Source: Lichenostomus cassidix
Lineage: Eukaryota > Chordata > Aves > Passeriformes > Meliphagidae
Direction of reading: 5' to 3'
Length of the DNA stretch: 64,000 nucleotides
Assembly (NCBI GenBank): GCA_008360975.2
Contig: CM039179.1
Location: 50,164,359-50,228,358, forward strand
The translations under genes were made by a program, and so were the position numbers. The notes under the pieces are model-generated. The model saw only the letters and a program-made list of their open reading frames with translations. It was not told the DNA's origin and made no database searches. Below are positions 1 through 12,292 of the stretch, piece after piece (position 1 is the stretch's first letter; every line of letters starts with the position of its first letter).

Positions 1-2619
1 AGAGTGTGGGTAAGCTACATAATGGAAAGCATGTAAAACTAGTTTTTAGTAGAATATAGCCCTTGTGGGTAAATAATCTTACTTTCCTTCCCCAAGTACT
101 GCATTAGAAACAATATTCAGTATAAACCGATTGTATAGATAGCCTGATTGTAAAGCAAGATTAACACGAAAAGGCAAGAAGTCTGCAATAAAACCTCCTA
201 ACTTAAATCATCTGCATTTGTGTACAAGCATTCATATTTAGCAACAGTCCCAAGGCTGAGATTAAAGCTGTTTGGTAGGTTACTTCAAGGCCTTTTTATT
301 GCTAAATCTTATTATGTCTCTAAAATGTAGAAATTAATCACCTGTCATCAAAGCTACAGTGGATTATTGACTTCTAAATGTCTCTAAGAAGTGATTCATG
401 ACAGAATGAAACAGGAGACTGAACTAGCACTGAAATTCTTTTTGCATGTGATAAAAAGGGTCTATTAAAAGTGTTTGAACAAATGCTGGCTATTAGGTAA
501 TCATCACAAAGGATTTTGTTATCAAAACGTGGTGCTTCTTGAATAACCTTATTCAGTTACATAGATTTGCAACAGCAATCCCCTAATGGGGAAGTTATCT
601 GGAGAATTTAGATTGTTCTTCTGAGAAGCCTGACACTAGCTAAATTGCAGCAGGATATTCTGATCTACCTGCAAGGCAATGATGGTGAAGTATTGTTTGC
701 ACATACCCCCAGGTATTTTAACCCAAAATCATGTGGGTATTCCAATTAAGATTCACTGGGTTGTGACAGGAAAATTTCTTATGATTTGGATATTTTGCTG
801 TATATTCAATAACAGTTTTTCTTTGAAACATGTCAAGAAATGTGATGAGGATGTACTGCTGAGGCAGAAAAAAGTCTGGCTTTTGATTAAGTCAAAGTGA
901 GTTTCTTAAGGATTTATACTGGCCCCCATTCAGTTATAGCTATCATACAGCTGGACAGTGACTGTGTGATGTGATCTGGGGATGCAAGCTGCACTGGACT
1001 TCTGGGAAAAGTCTATATATTCCCGATTGCTCCTGATAAGCCTGTGTTTGTCTTACTCAGAGGTCCTTCTGAAAATCAGAAGTGAAGTCCTCAATAAAGA
1101 TGTGCTGGTATACATCTCTTCTCCCAAAAATGAAAATGTTAAAATTATTTTCTAGGAAAATCAAGATGGAGAACATAGAGATTCTGAAAAAATACCCTGG
1201 ACGTTTTCCTTATATTAGAAGGCCAGGTTTACAACATCTTTGGAAAGGTCATTTTTTAATGTATTTTCAGTTTCCACAAGTCATATTATGAGTCTGCAGA
1301 GAGAGCCTCAGTTTTCTTCTCTTAATAGGCAGGGGGTTAGGCTGAAGGGTACTTCCTAACTGGAATTTCAGAGTATGTGCTCTCACAGCAACTGTTTGCA
1401 GCCTGGCACCAAGTGTACCCTCATTTGTCTGTTGCTTACATGTGTTACAAGACAGACACTCACTCAATTTTCACTTAGAGTCACTTTTCTGTCTAGTACA
1501 AGTTAGGGGAATACGAAGGAGAGATATGTTCACAAGACTGACTAGCATGATTTTAGGTATGAAACTGGGGAAAAGAGAGATTATAATTGCAAAAACAGTG
1601 AAAGAGCAGATTTTCCTAATCCAAGTGCAAACCCAGAATTTCTTTCTAACTGTTCAGTACCCCTTGTCAGAAGCTGTTGGACATGCCTCAGGTGCTAAAG
1701 CCAACCATCTAGTTACTATAGTCATCCTGCCATGTGATGGCTTCCACTGGGCTCAGAAACTGCATCTTCCTCTACCCCTGCTTCTATTTTCTACATTGAT
1801 TTTTACAGAAAAATAGTGACATTGATTTGGATAAAAATGGAAATGCTTCTGATAGCACCATGTGGTGTCAGGCAATTTGGGCACTTAAAATGATTACTCT
1901 CATTCAATCTAACCTGATCAGAAGGGAATTTGTGTGTGCATGTGTCTGTTTTCTATGTGTTTTGTAAGGCTCTATTTTTTTAAGCCTTGAAGTGTGCACG
2001 GGGTTTTCTATCTTTGGTCTTTGTCAGCTTGCTGCTTCTGTCCTCACTGTCATAACAGGGCTGGTAATTTTGAACTCCTATGGCTTTGTTGTGACTAAGA
2101 GTATTACATGAGACCTCCTCAGAAGTACATACATGCTGTGCATGTATACTGTGTGCCCATGGTCCCTGCAGAGTCCCCAGATTATTGGTATGGAGGACAG
2201 AAACAACTTGCTGCACAAGTCACAGGGACAAGCCAGTGTCAGTGGAAGTATTCTGTTCTTATTCCTGTCCCCCTCAGTTTTAAGTGACATTCCTATGTTT
2301 AATAGTTAAACACAGATTAAAACATTGCTGTCACTGAGTTCTACAAAGGTGCTTGCAGTCTCCCCAGCTGATGCACACTTTCAGCAGTCACAGAAACAAC
2401 AGTGAGTCACAAAGCTCTTGATTGGAAGCAAGCTCTTGTGGTCATCCAATGCAAATTGAAGTGCTCCAGGACTGCACCTCACTGGGTGCTGAAGACCATA
2501 ACTGCTCTGTGGGCAACATGTTCCCTCTACACACATTTTATTCCTCAATGCCCCTTTGGAAATTCCCAAGCCACAACTTGTGGCCTTTGGCCCTTGTTTT
2601 TGTCTGCCACTGACAGAGT
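1..2619. other. Gene-free AT-rich DNA
   Basis: No recognisable gene, RNA gene or well-preserved repeat is visible. The longest open frame starting with ATG is about 124 codons (1442-1816). It has no recognisable domain, and its length is expected by chance at this base composition. From about 2000 the DNA becomes less AT-rich and may include further decayed parts of the CR1 annotated next, since the 3' end of that element should lie on this side, but I could not align it with confidence. Confidence 0.6.
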
Positions 2620-3362
2620 TTGGCTTCCTTGTCTTCCTAACCACTCCTCAGGCAATTGTGGGTTGCTGTTTGATGATCCCTTAGCATCCTCTTCCTCAGA
2701 CTAAACAAGCCCACCCCCTCCTTCTCCCTTCAGGAACTGCAAGCTGTACAACCCTGACCATCCTTGTAGCTCTCTGCTTCCAACTTGGAATCTTCCTTCA
2801 GTTTCTGCATGTCACCCTGGGTCTGGGGGCATACACTGAATGCTGCATTCAGTGCAGAGGGCACAGTGCAGGGCATGCTCTCCTCCTGCACCTTCCTCAA
2901 TCTGAACCATGCTGCTGCCTTGTGTGAGTGGTGTCTCCTGCAAACTAATGCAGCATTACACACCTGTGGAGCTGTCCAGGGGACTGCTGCATCCCAGTGT
3001 GCACAGGAACATGGGGCTACTCACCTGGGCATACAACTTTGCAGTTTCCCCGATGAGCTTCATGAGTTTTCTGTTGGTCCAGTACTCAGATTTCTCAAAG
3101 TGCCTCTTGATCAGAGCTCAGCCATTCATCGTGTCAGCCACCCTCTTTAAATTCAGTGTTGTCTGCAGATTTGCCAAGGATGCAATCTGTGTCATCATCT
3201 GTGTTGTTAATGAAGATGTTGAAAAATATGAGCCCCAGTTCTGACCCCTGGAGTCCTGTGCTTGTTACTGGATAGCAGCCATATGTTGAATCATTGATCA
3301 CTACCCTTTGGGTATGGCAGTACAACTGATTTTCAACACACCTGACAGTATAGCCCACTCAA
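2620..3362 (-). mobile_element. Old CR1 LINE fragment, 5'-truncated
   Basis: Read on the minus strand, 3358 down to about 3134 encodes a decayed reverse-transcriptase segment: a QRVVIN-like start, then GLQGSELG for the usual [16 protein letters not shown] for FNIFIND, and SADNTEF where an active element has FADDTKL. Minus-strand reading then gives a weak match to the usual ALIQRHFDK..WTNRNLMKF stretch (about 3130-3050). At 2698-2740 the plus strand shows the typical CR1 block around AGACTAAACAAGCCC. The spacing between this block and the FADD region (about 465 bp) is close to that in the better preserved copy at 48903-49960 (about 504 bp). Several frameshifts and stops show it is dead. The middle part, 2740-3050, is poorly conserved and could include foreign DNA. 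It belongs to the common avian and reptile LINE family and has no cellular role here. Confidence 0.8.
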
Positions 3363-6300
3363 CGTTGCTATTAGTATAGGAAAACCTATCCTTTGGGGAT
3401 GGGATCTCTTTTCATCTATGAATAGATAACAGTGGAGAAATATCAACTGTTTAAAATGTGGCAGGTGTGGCCAGTGATGAAATCAGAGTCCATGTGGACC
3501 TCATACTATATTCAGTATATTCTGGGTTAATTTTTGAGCTAAGTAACACTGTCACATCAAAGTGGCTATGAATTATCTCCTTTTGGTCACTTTTTAAAAC
3601 AAAAAATTTATTAGGCATCAAAATGGTACCCTTGTTTTTATATTTTTTACTAGAACTTGTATTCCAGTTAAGGTCAATTGAAGCTTGCTTGAACTCTAGG
3701 GATATTGCTAGGTAGGCCTAACATCTTTATAATTGTTATTTGCAAACACCTCGTGGCAAAGCTGTAGAAATGTAGGTGAAAACAAGAGTTATTAAGATTC
3801 AGAGATGACTGATGCAGACACCATAGCTACCATTTTATTAATATTTGTGGCAAAACCGAGGAACTAATTGTCTAGCAATACAGCCCTTTACCATTTGAAA
3901 TAAACACTCTATTGCTGTCTGCAAAGCCTCACAGTGGTATTTTCAACTTCTTGTGCACTTTTAGGCAGGAAAACAGAAGGACTCTTTTTTTAGTTTGAAT
4001 TGTATTCTATTCTTTCTCTTAGGAATATGTTACTGCTTATCTTTCTCTTAGAAATATGTTACTGCTTATCTTATAAAGCTATGATTTTTGTTTTCACTTG
4101 ACCTTAACTTTTAATCAAAACATTGTTGAAGAATTTTTTCAGAAATAAAGTGGAGGTGGGAATTCAATACTGGCCTGTTATTAAACAGATGCAAAACCAT
4201 GATCTGCTGTTTGAAGAACACCGGCTTTGTCTCTCTGCCAGACACCGGCTGGAGAGCTTGGCCAGTTTCTGAGCATGCAGCTTTGAAAATTCAGAGATAC
4301 AGAGAGCTTGTCATTATCTTCATGTCTCTTAAGGCTTGTGTTTTAGGGGTCTTCTGTAGGTTCTAATTTCTGATAGGCACAACCTTTCCTGGATTTTTGT
4401 TCCTGTTGCCTGTAGATGTCAAAAAAATTGAATGAAGAAATAGAAAAGAAAAAAACATAAGCTCCTTTCTAGAGTTGTCTGAGCTTGTCTTCAATGGCAC
4501 ATCTATGAGACAGGGAAAAAACTCCAGTTGTTGGAGGAAGGACTTGGGAAGAAAGAATGAGAATGGCAAAAACCGATTGGATGACTCTTGACTGATGTAT
4601 TCATCATTAGATGGAGGTATGCATGTGTATGTTTACCTGTCAGGGAAATGGGACATACCTGCTTTCCCTAAAATTCTTGTATACCAGGAGTATGATTGTA
4701 TTTACAACTGCCTATGCTGAGAATAATAGAAAATCTCTTTTTAGTGTTTCACGTGAAAATGAGGACAGTGAAAACTCTTTGTGCTGTAGTCCCTAACACA
4801 AATATTATTGTTAATGAAAGCATGAAAAACTGGGACAGTTTAATGACACTTTTTGAAATTGTGTGTTTGGAACTAAGTAGATTTAAGAGGATTCTTGTAA
4901 AATGCTTTCTTTGTGGGGTATATAGTTATAAGTTCAGATTCACAGGCATACTGTGCCTACCTGTGTTGCTCTTCAGAGAAAAAACAGTTCCAAAGCTTCA
5001 CTAAATTCCAAACCTTTTTCAGAAACCAGATTCCTTATTATCAATGAATGAGGTAGGCACTCCAGAGCCTTTCACTATTTTCCTTGGCTAAGGTAGTTAC
5101 ACTCCTATGTAACATGAGAAAACCTTTTACACCTTGACTATCTGAAAGAAGAATCATGTTTGCCCCACGGGGAACATTGAAGGCACACATTTTCATCTAG
5201 TCTTAAAATGGCAGCCAGGAAAAGAGTCTAAATGAAAGCCTCTAAATCACAATGATCCCTCTCTAGTTATGGTATACCTCAATCTGGTTACAGAACCTTT
5301 GAAAAGGGAATCTGCTGGTAAGTGTAGCACAAAGTGCAGTTCAGGAATGGCTTTCCTGAATGGATCAAATGGTCTTATGCTGGTGTAAAATATGTACAAG
5401 TGAGATCATAATTAGGTTCATTAAATTAACTAATAGCTACCCTAACATCTCATAGTCTCATGGCATCTGGCACTTAGATACATGTTTTATTAGATAAGTC
5501 AAGAATGGGGATGTGTTTTTCTGTTTACTCACAGTTCAGCAGTTCAAAGGAGAATTTCTGGGAGTGGGTTGTATATATTTTGTGCCCCTTGAGACCCATT
5601 TTCTTTTGTTTCCCCTACACTAATCCACTGTAACACCTCTGATGTCAGCTGACTTTCTTGTACAGCAGTGTTCTCTGTTGTATACTAGATTTATGGAGAG
5701 CAAAATTTGGCCCTCATTCTCACATTTTCTGCTTTACTTGTTTTCAAGTGAACTTTTTACTTCACTTTTGGTGGCACAGTTGGCGATCCCCGAATCCTTT
5801 CGCAGAGCTCCATTTTTGCTAGTAGCATATGGCTATCTAACAGGTGGAGCAGACACTGTACAAATGAGAATTTGCCTTTGGGTCTTTTCATACTTTAGCT
5901 TCTGTGAATCTGGCTGTTGCATTTTTTACTAATTTGCGATTTTAAACTTGGTTGGTTTTTTTTCACTCATCTTAATCCAGCACATTTCTGATGTGTCTGA
6001 ACAAGTTTAAAAGATTGATACAGACTGAAAACTCCCTATTCACAACTTTATGATTCTTGCTCCTCTTCCTACTCCTCCCCCTCTACTATCATGTTGTTCT
6101 GGTTCATGAAACCTTTTTAGGTGTGGCAGTACCTTTTCCTTGTCTCCTGCCAAGCTGTCTAGGCTCCTTCCTCAATGCCTTTCATCACTGATTTTTGCAA
6201 GCTACCTGCCTCTCCCTAAGGTTTGATCACCATTTGGATGCCATGTACTTGCCTTGTCTCCTGCTTCTTTAGAGCAGGAAGGGTGGGCTAGACCCTGAGC

Positions 6301-9300
6301 ATCTCACCACTGGCTTAGAAGTGCCCTAATCCTTGCTGGAAAGGATAAAGAGGGTGGATTAAGGACTATTTTGCATCACTGGACTCATGTCAAGTAACCA
6401 GTGAATCTGACCCACTATGTTTATGCACACGTACAGCATCAGGCACACTACTGAGACTTAAGAGACAATAAAATAATGGATGCGTTAAAAATACCTATGA
6501 CAAATTCAATACAAGAATTGAAACACAGGGTAAGTGGAAAGGTGAAGTGTTGGTGAAAGTCTTAAATCTCAAGCTGACCCTTTTCTTTTACCCACAGGAC
6601 TTGCTGTTGCAACTTCTGTGCTGTTCTGTGGTTGCTTTAATTTATATGACTAATGACATGAAAGATGTAAAACCTGTAAAAATACAGTGTTTGGCTGTTT
6701 AAATTAAGTTTATGAGTTTTTCTTAAGCCTGCCAAACAACTTAAATATTTCATGGCTTTCACAGGCTACAGTTCTAATATTTATAACTCTTGTGTGCAGA
6801 TTTCAAAAATTATAATTACAACTCCCAAGATCCCAGATACAGCAGATGTTCAATATTTTGTACGATGTTGGCAGAAATGCTTTTCATGCTCTTTTTGATC
6901 TCAGTACCCCATGTATTGTATCTGCTACAACAAGCTGTTGATAAGAGAGTTTATTGTTATTTCCCTGTAAAAGACTCTGTAGGGCAGATTCAGGATGGCA
7001 TATAAAGGAGAATGAATGAGGATTCAGCCCTAATGAATAATGAGGAACCCTGTGCAGTGCATTCTTTCAAATGCCGCCCTAGTAAATGGCTTATAGGATG
7101 TCTCTCATCTCACAGATCCACATAGGACTTTTGGAGTTACTGTGACCCTTTCATTTTAGGCTATACATCCTTGCCCCATTCGCCTGTATTGATGGATCAT
7201 GTCATTTCTCATTGTCTATTGTATATTCACCCCCATGGTGCCTGTGTTCCCTCTATGAGAGTGCAAGAATAGCCTTATTTGAGTCGGATGCCAAAGCCCA
7301 TATATATGTTTTAATCAGAGAGTTGATGTGTGAGATAAAATTGTGGCACTGACTCGGACTTCTCTAATGATCTGCTTGCATGAGAAGAAGAGAAATGAGC
7401 TTTAAACAGCTGGGTTTGTCTCGACTCTTGCCATGTTTTAGTTATATTGTATGTCTTATTACTGTAATTGGGCTTTTTTTCTTATAGTGATATTGGGTAC
7501 TCAGTTAAACAGTTAAACTTCACTGTCACTCAAATGATGGTCCCAAATTTACAACACCATAACTGTAATCACACTCTACCCTTTAACGGGCAGATTTTAA
7601 TGCAGTCACAAAGGTCAAAAAAAACCCAAAAAAGGAAAAAAAGAGTATCACACTGGTAGGTTAATACAATATCCTGTAGTATTACTGTAAATGCTTAACA
7701 GTAGAAAATAGTAGAGGTCATTATATAAATCAAATTATGTAAATTTAATTATATGGTTATTCATTTAGGTCACAATTAGAAATGTGCAGAAGACATTAAA
7801 TTTCACACCATTTTTTAAGAATTGCTTATAAAAAATTCAGATTAGGACCTGGCATTTGATTTTCAGTATTAACTTAAACATACCCATACAAATATAAAAG
7901 TTAGACTGAAAGCATAATACATTCTGAAAAAAATATAATTTATGGATGTAAAGACCTCTTCTATTATCCATGTCTCTAGTACAACTGTAATAAAACTAAT
8001 ATACAATGTTTTCAGGAATGTGATTAGGCTTGTTTGCTTGTTGTTTCTTCTAGTTGTGCACACAATGGAATACTCAAACAATGAGAAATGTTGCCAATTT
8101 CTATTTACAAACAAGGAATCTAATAAAATCAAAACACACAAAGCATCCAATATGGGAAAGCCTTGAAGCTTGCTGAGACTGTCTGGAGCAGAAGATGGTA
8201 AGCAAAATGATGTGTTCAAATTGGTGACTTCAGGTCTGACAAAACTACTCTGGACAACAATCACCTGCACAAGATTGTATCATAGTTAATACATAGATCA
8301 TTTTGTGAGTTTGAACAGCACTACCCAGGTAGTGCTAATAGATTTAAAGTTGTATTATTTAGGGAATATTTTAGGGCAATGTTTTATATACTAAATGTAA
8401 GTTGAGTTTAAAAGAATGGTTCCAGATAACCAAGGAAGTTAACTCAGTTACATATGTTGTACTTACCTGTTTATGGGGCAATATAAACATCAACACCAAG
8501 TTATGGAACTGGATGTCTGAAACCATAGCAACCCTTCACACCACTCTGGTCATACACCCTATCACTGGTTTTCGTTTCTCATAACCATCTCTTTAATCCT
8601 CTTGGAAGTTTAGTGCATTTACCACCTTTCACACGTTTGAAATCGGTGCTCTTTTTTCATCTCTGAGGTACAAAAGTGTCTTAAACACAAATCTAAACAC
8701 CTGTGTTTGTTTTGGCACAGTTTCAGTACTTTTAGTTCTGTGGTTTTTGTATTCAGTATTTGTAAACTGAAAAGGTAACTCGTCTTCTGAGCTGGGTTTT
8801 CATGCAAACTCTGAGTTAAAAAAGCATTTTTGACTCTGTGTCTTGCAAGGAGATACATTGCCACCCAGAACTGATGCAGAGGAGTTACTCAAAAGCCTGT
8901 AAAATTAACAACATAGCCATGGGCAGTGGACTGAAAATGCTAATTAATGTTTCATCATGGACTGTGGGATGAGGAAAGATTCATTACGTCCTGGCTCTGC
9001 CACTTAGCTCACTTCTGGAAATTTTGTATTTTAATATAACTGGACCTACATTTCAGACTGAATTTAGTTAAATAGTCTGTTCTTTCACATACTTCTGTGG
9101 AGATTAAATGCCTCATAGAGGCCTCTAATTTTCCCTGGACAAAGCTATTATTTTTGGGCATCATTAAATCCGTGCTTCACTCTAGCCAATCCTGTTGTTT
9201 CTAAATTTCATCTTTGTCCAATTCTAAGTTACAATTTTCAGTTAATTATTATACCAGGCCTGAATTTGCTGGGCTGCTCTTTGTCCAGAAGTGAATTTTT

Positions 9301-12240
9301 CTAAAAGGATATCAAGCCAGAAAATGTTCAGATATCTTAAAAAACCCAGATAGTGGGTGTTATATTTAAAATACTTCATCTAAGATGAAGTCTTATAATA
9401 TCTGTAGACTGATGTCTCATGTTAGTAAGTGATTACTAGGAGCTGATATTTGGAAAGGAGCAAGTCACATTTTGTGGCTTTTTAGGATCTTCAAAAATTA
9501 TTTATTTATTTTTTACTACAAATGCTTTGTAAGTAATAGTAAACACATGCAGTATCTGGAGATGTAAGATTGTAAGATCTTGTAAGTTCTGCTACGTCTT
9601 TGACTACTGAAAAACGTGCAGCTGCAGCATTTGGAGGGAAGGCTCTTCCTTGCACTTGCTATCAAAAGGACCACTGAAATAAAGCAGACACTGTGTTTCG
9701 ATGTAGCAAACAATTGAAAATGAAGATTGCATTCCTGCCTCCCTCAGTGTTGTAAACATACATGCATTTATTCATGTTTGTGAGCTTTTCTGATGCTTTT
9801 TAAATTTGTCATAAAAACAAATCCTATCAAGGAAAATGATAGTTTTTTTTTAAATGGGGCTTGGATGTAGCTTGATAAATGAGGTATGGGACTGTATGCT
9901 GAAATATGACGCCAGCAGAAAACACAGAACAGCTGTCTCATTTGTGGAACCTTGTCCATCTCATAGACAAAATGTGGTGATTTTTCCAATTGAAATATTT
10001 TGTGCAATTGTATAATAAAAGACGAATTAAAATAAAGATGCCAAAAGAAACAATGACTTTTTAAATCAATAATACCTTGACTTTTGATGACTTCTCTTTA
10101 CAACTCTGAAGTAAAATTTATGAGAAGAAAAACATCCCTGTAAACATTGCCTCCAAAGTAGCTGAAGCTGGTATAACCAGTTAAGCTGGATTCTTGGGGA
10201 GTTATTCAGCCCTTTACAGAACATACTCAATTGTTGTGGAGATTTAACTTTCCTTTGCTCTAGATAGTAATTAATCATGATTCTTCAGCTCCTTTTTAAT
10301 TATGTGATTGATGATTTCTGATACGTCAAAAGAAAATGAAACAAATGGAAATCAATTGGGAAATGAGCCTGGAAAAAACCCCAAACCAACAATGTGAGCC
10401 CCCAGGGTATTGCATAGACCCAGAAGGTGTGGAGGACGAGATACAATTTTAAAACAGATAGAACCCTTCTATTATTATAAGAGAAATAGTTAAAATTTAG
10501 AAATGCAGCTAAAGTCCTTGTCTTCTCATGACTGTAATCCAAATTTATGTAGATGATGAGCTTGTTCCTCACACATGTGATTGCAACATAATGAGTGACA
10601 AAGCATTATATGGCACGAGGGTCTTGTCTGGAACCTTTTTTTATTAATATCTTAAGATTTTTAACATTCTTTCTCCCGACTCTCCTTTTCCATCTCCACT
10701 CTGAGACCTTAATGAGGCTGCCATTGAGTGTTAGTTGACTCTGCTCTTAACATATTTTCATTGTCAGTTTTAAAAGAAATGTTGGGAATATTTATCTATT
10801 GTGCCCAGGAGAGGGAATACATTATATGGTAATGGGTGAACTCTCTTACTCTGGAAAACAAGATTAATATCTCCCTTAGTGAGAATAGGAAGAGTTTGGT
10901 ATATGATGAACTCTGCAGAGCAAGGATTAGGAAGCTCATGAATGCAAGAAATTCAAATGGAGCTGTATCCCAGGGAGTAAAAGAGAGGCCAGCAGAGCCA
11001 TGTGTCAGGATGTCAGACACATGTTGTGCTCTCTGTTTCTCATAACATCTTTGAGAGAGAGGTAAAGGAAAACAGAGAAAGGGTAGGGGTCACAAAGACC
11101 ACTGCACACACCACAGCTAGAAGACAAGCAAAGGCAGAAGTGCAAAAGGCCATTGGCAGGGCACATTTTTGTATTTCTAAATAGGAGGGTAGAAGAGATG
11201 AGCAGCAGGAGTCTCACAGTTGTGAGGCAGTGATCAGCAGGAGGAAGGGAACCAGCTCTGGATGAAATGGGAATCATCAGCTGGCCAGTCAAACTATTTC
11301 AGAATCTGCTGGGAGGTCTGGCCTTCTCTTTCATCTTGAGGACTTTGTAAGAATAGTTATGAAAAAAACCAAAACAACTGGACAGAGAGTTTTTCCTCAG
11401 CTCTGCTGGGACAGCTTTAGCTTGGGTTTTTCATGGGTTCATTTTTTTGGAGGATTTTGATTGGTTGGCTTTTTGTGTGTGTGTCAGGGTGTGGTGTTGG
11501 TGTTATTTTTCCTTCTCCCTCCTCCAAGGTAACATGAAAACTTAATAGGACATTTGAATCATTCTTTGGAAAAAGACAGGTTTAATATGCCCATATTTAT
11601 CTTCATTTCTACAAGACAGCGTGCTCTGAAAGATCCTGCTGATGCACAAAACTTCTGCCTAGCTTGGAAGAAAAGCATTCACTTTACTATTGAGACGATA
11701 TTATCAGTGGTTTCATGAGAAAAATTTCTCTAAATGGCTGTATAAATCTCATAAATGGGAAAACAGCTGCTCTGATTTGCACTTGATATAATAGTAGATA
11801 TTCTGTGAATAAAGAGATGGCTCTGCTCCAGGATAGATATCAGATCATTGACATTTAACCCAGTGACTCTGGAGCCTAATAGGAGGTCATTGATGAAAAC
11901 ACATTTGGTAATTTCAACTTATCTTCTTTCTGATGGAATCTTATATCATCCAAAATAATTACACATATACTGTGGTGTAAGTACATGCATAGCTGGCATA
12001 AAGATACACATGAAGATGACTCTGAGAATTCTCTAAATTGGAAAAGTCTACAATAGCAATAAAACCTTGTCATTGTGTGTCATTGGCCTAGTGCTAATGC
12101 TGGACATTATTTGAAGGACTGAGAAACACTGGGGGTCTGTAATAGACAGCAAAGTCTCTCATCCATAAGTCATAGCTTCAATCAGCCCAGGTCAGCTACA
12201 GGCAAAAATCATCTCTTGACACATATTTGTGTTAGCATAC
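3363..12240. other. Gene-free AT-rich interval
   Basis: No convincing coding exon, RNA gene or transposon was found here. The only clear structure is the 29-bp tandem duplication at 4011-4068, listed separately. A minus-strand frame at 7869-8270 (133 codons) lacks any recognisable domain and is judged a chance frame. A somewhat less AT-rich part at 6060-6420 could not be assigned to a family. Confidence 0.6.
4011..4068. repeat. 29-bp tandem duplication, two copies
   Basis: Two adjacent 29-bp units (4011-4039 and 4040-4068), each starting TCTTTCTCTTAG and ending GTTACTGCTTA, differ at one base (G against A just after TTAG). The near identity implies a recent local duplication, probably replication slippage. 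No function is suggested. Confidence 0.95.
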
Positions 12241-12246
12241 GATGAG

Positions 12247-12292
12247 TTGGTGTTGGTTTTTTTTTTGGTCACACAAAAAACCCACATCACCA
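12247..12292. repeat. Imperfect hairpin with T-rich stem
   Basis: The left arm TTGGTGTTGG followed by T residues pairs with the right arm AAAAAACCCACATCACCAA after a short loop, allowing a two-base gap. The stem is about 17 bp. It may be a decayed foldback insertion or chance in low-complexity DNA. Confidence 0.5.

Noticed and set aside
7869..8270. 133-codon minus-strand frame, rich in hydrophobic residues
   Set aside because: Hydrophobic runs come from AT-rich codons. No domain, and a competing plus-strand frame exists. A plus-strand acceptor near 8055 was also considered, but the frame meets a stop before the GTAAGC near 8196.
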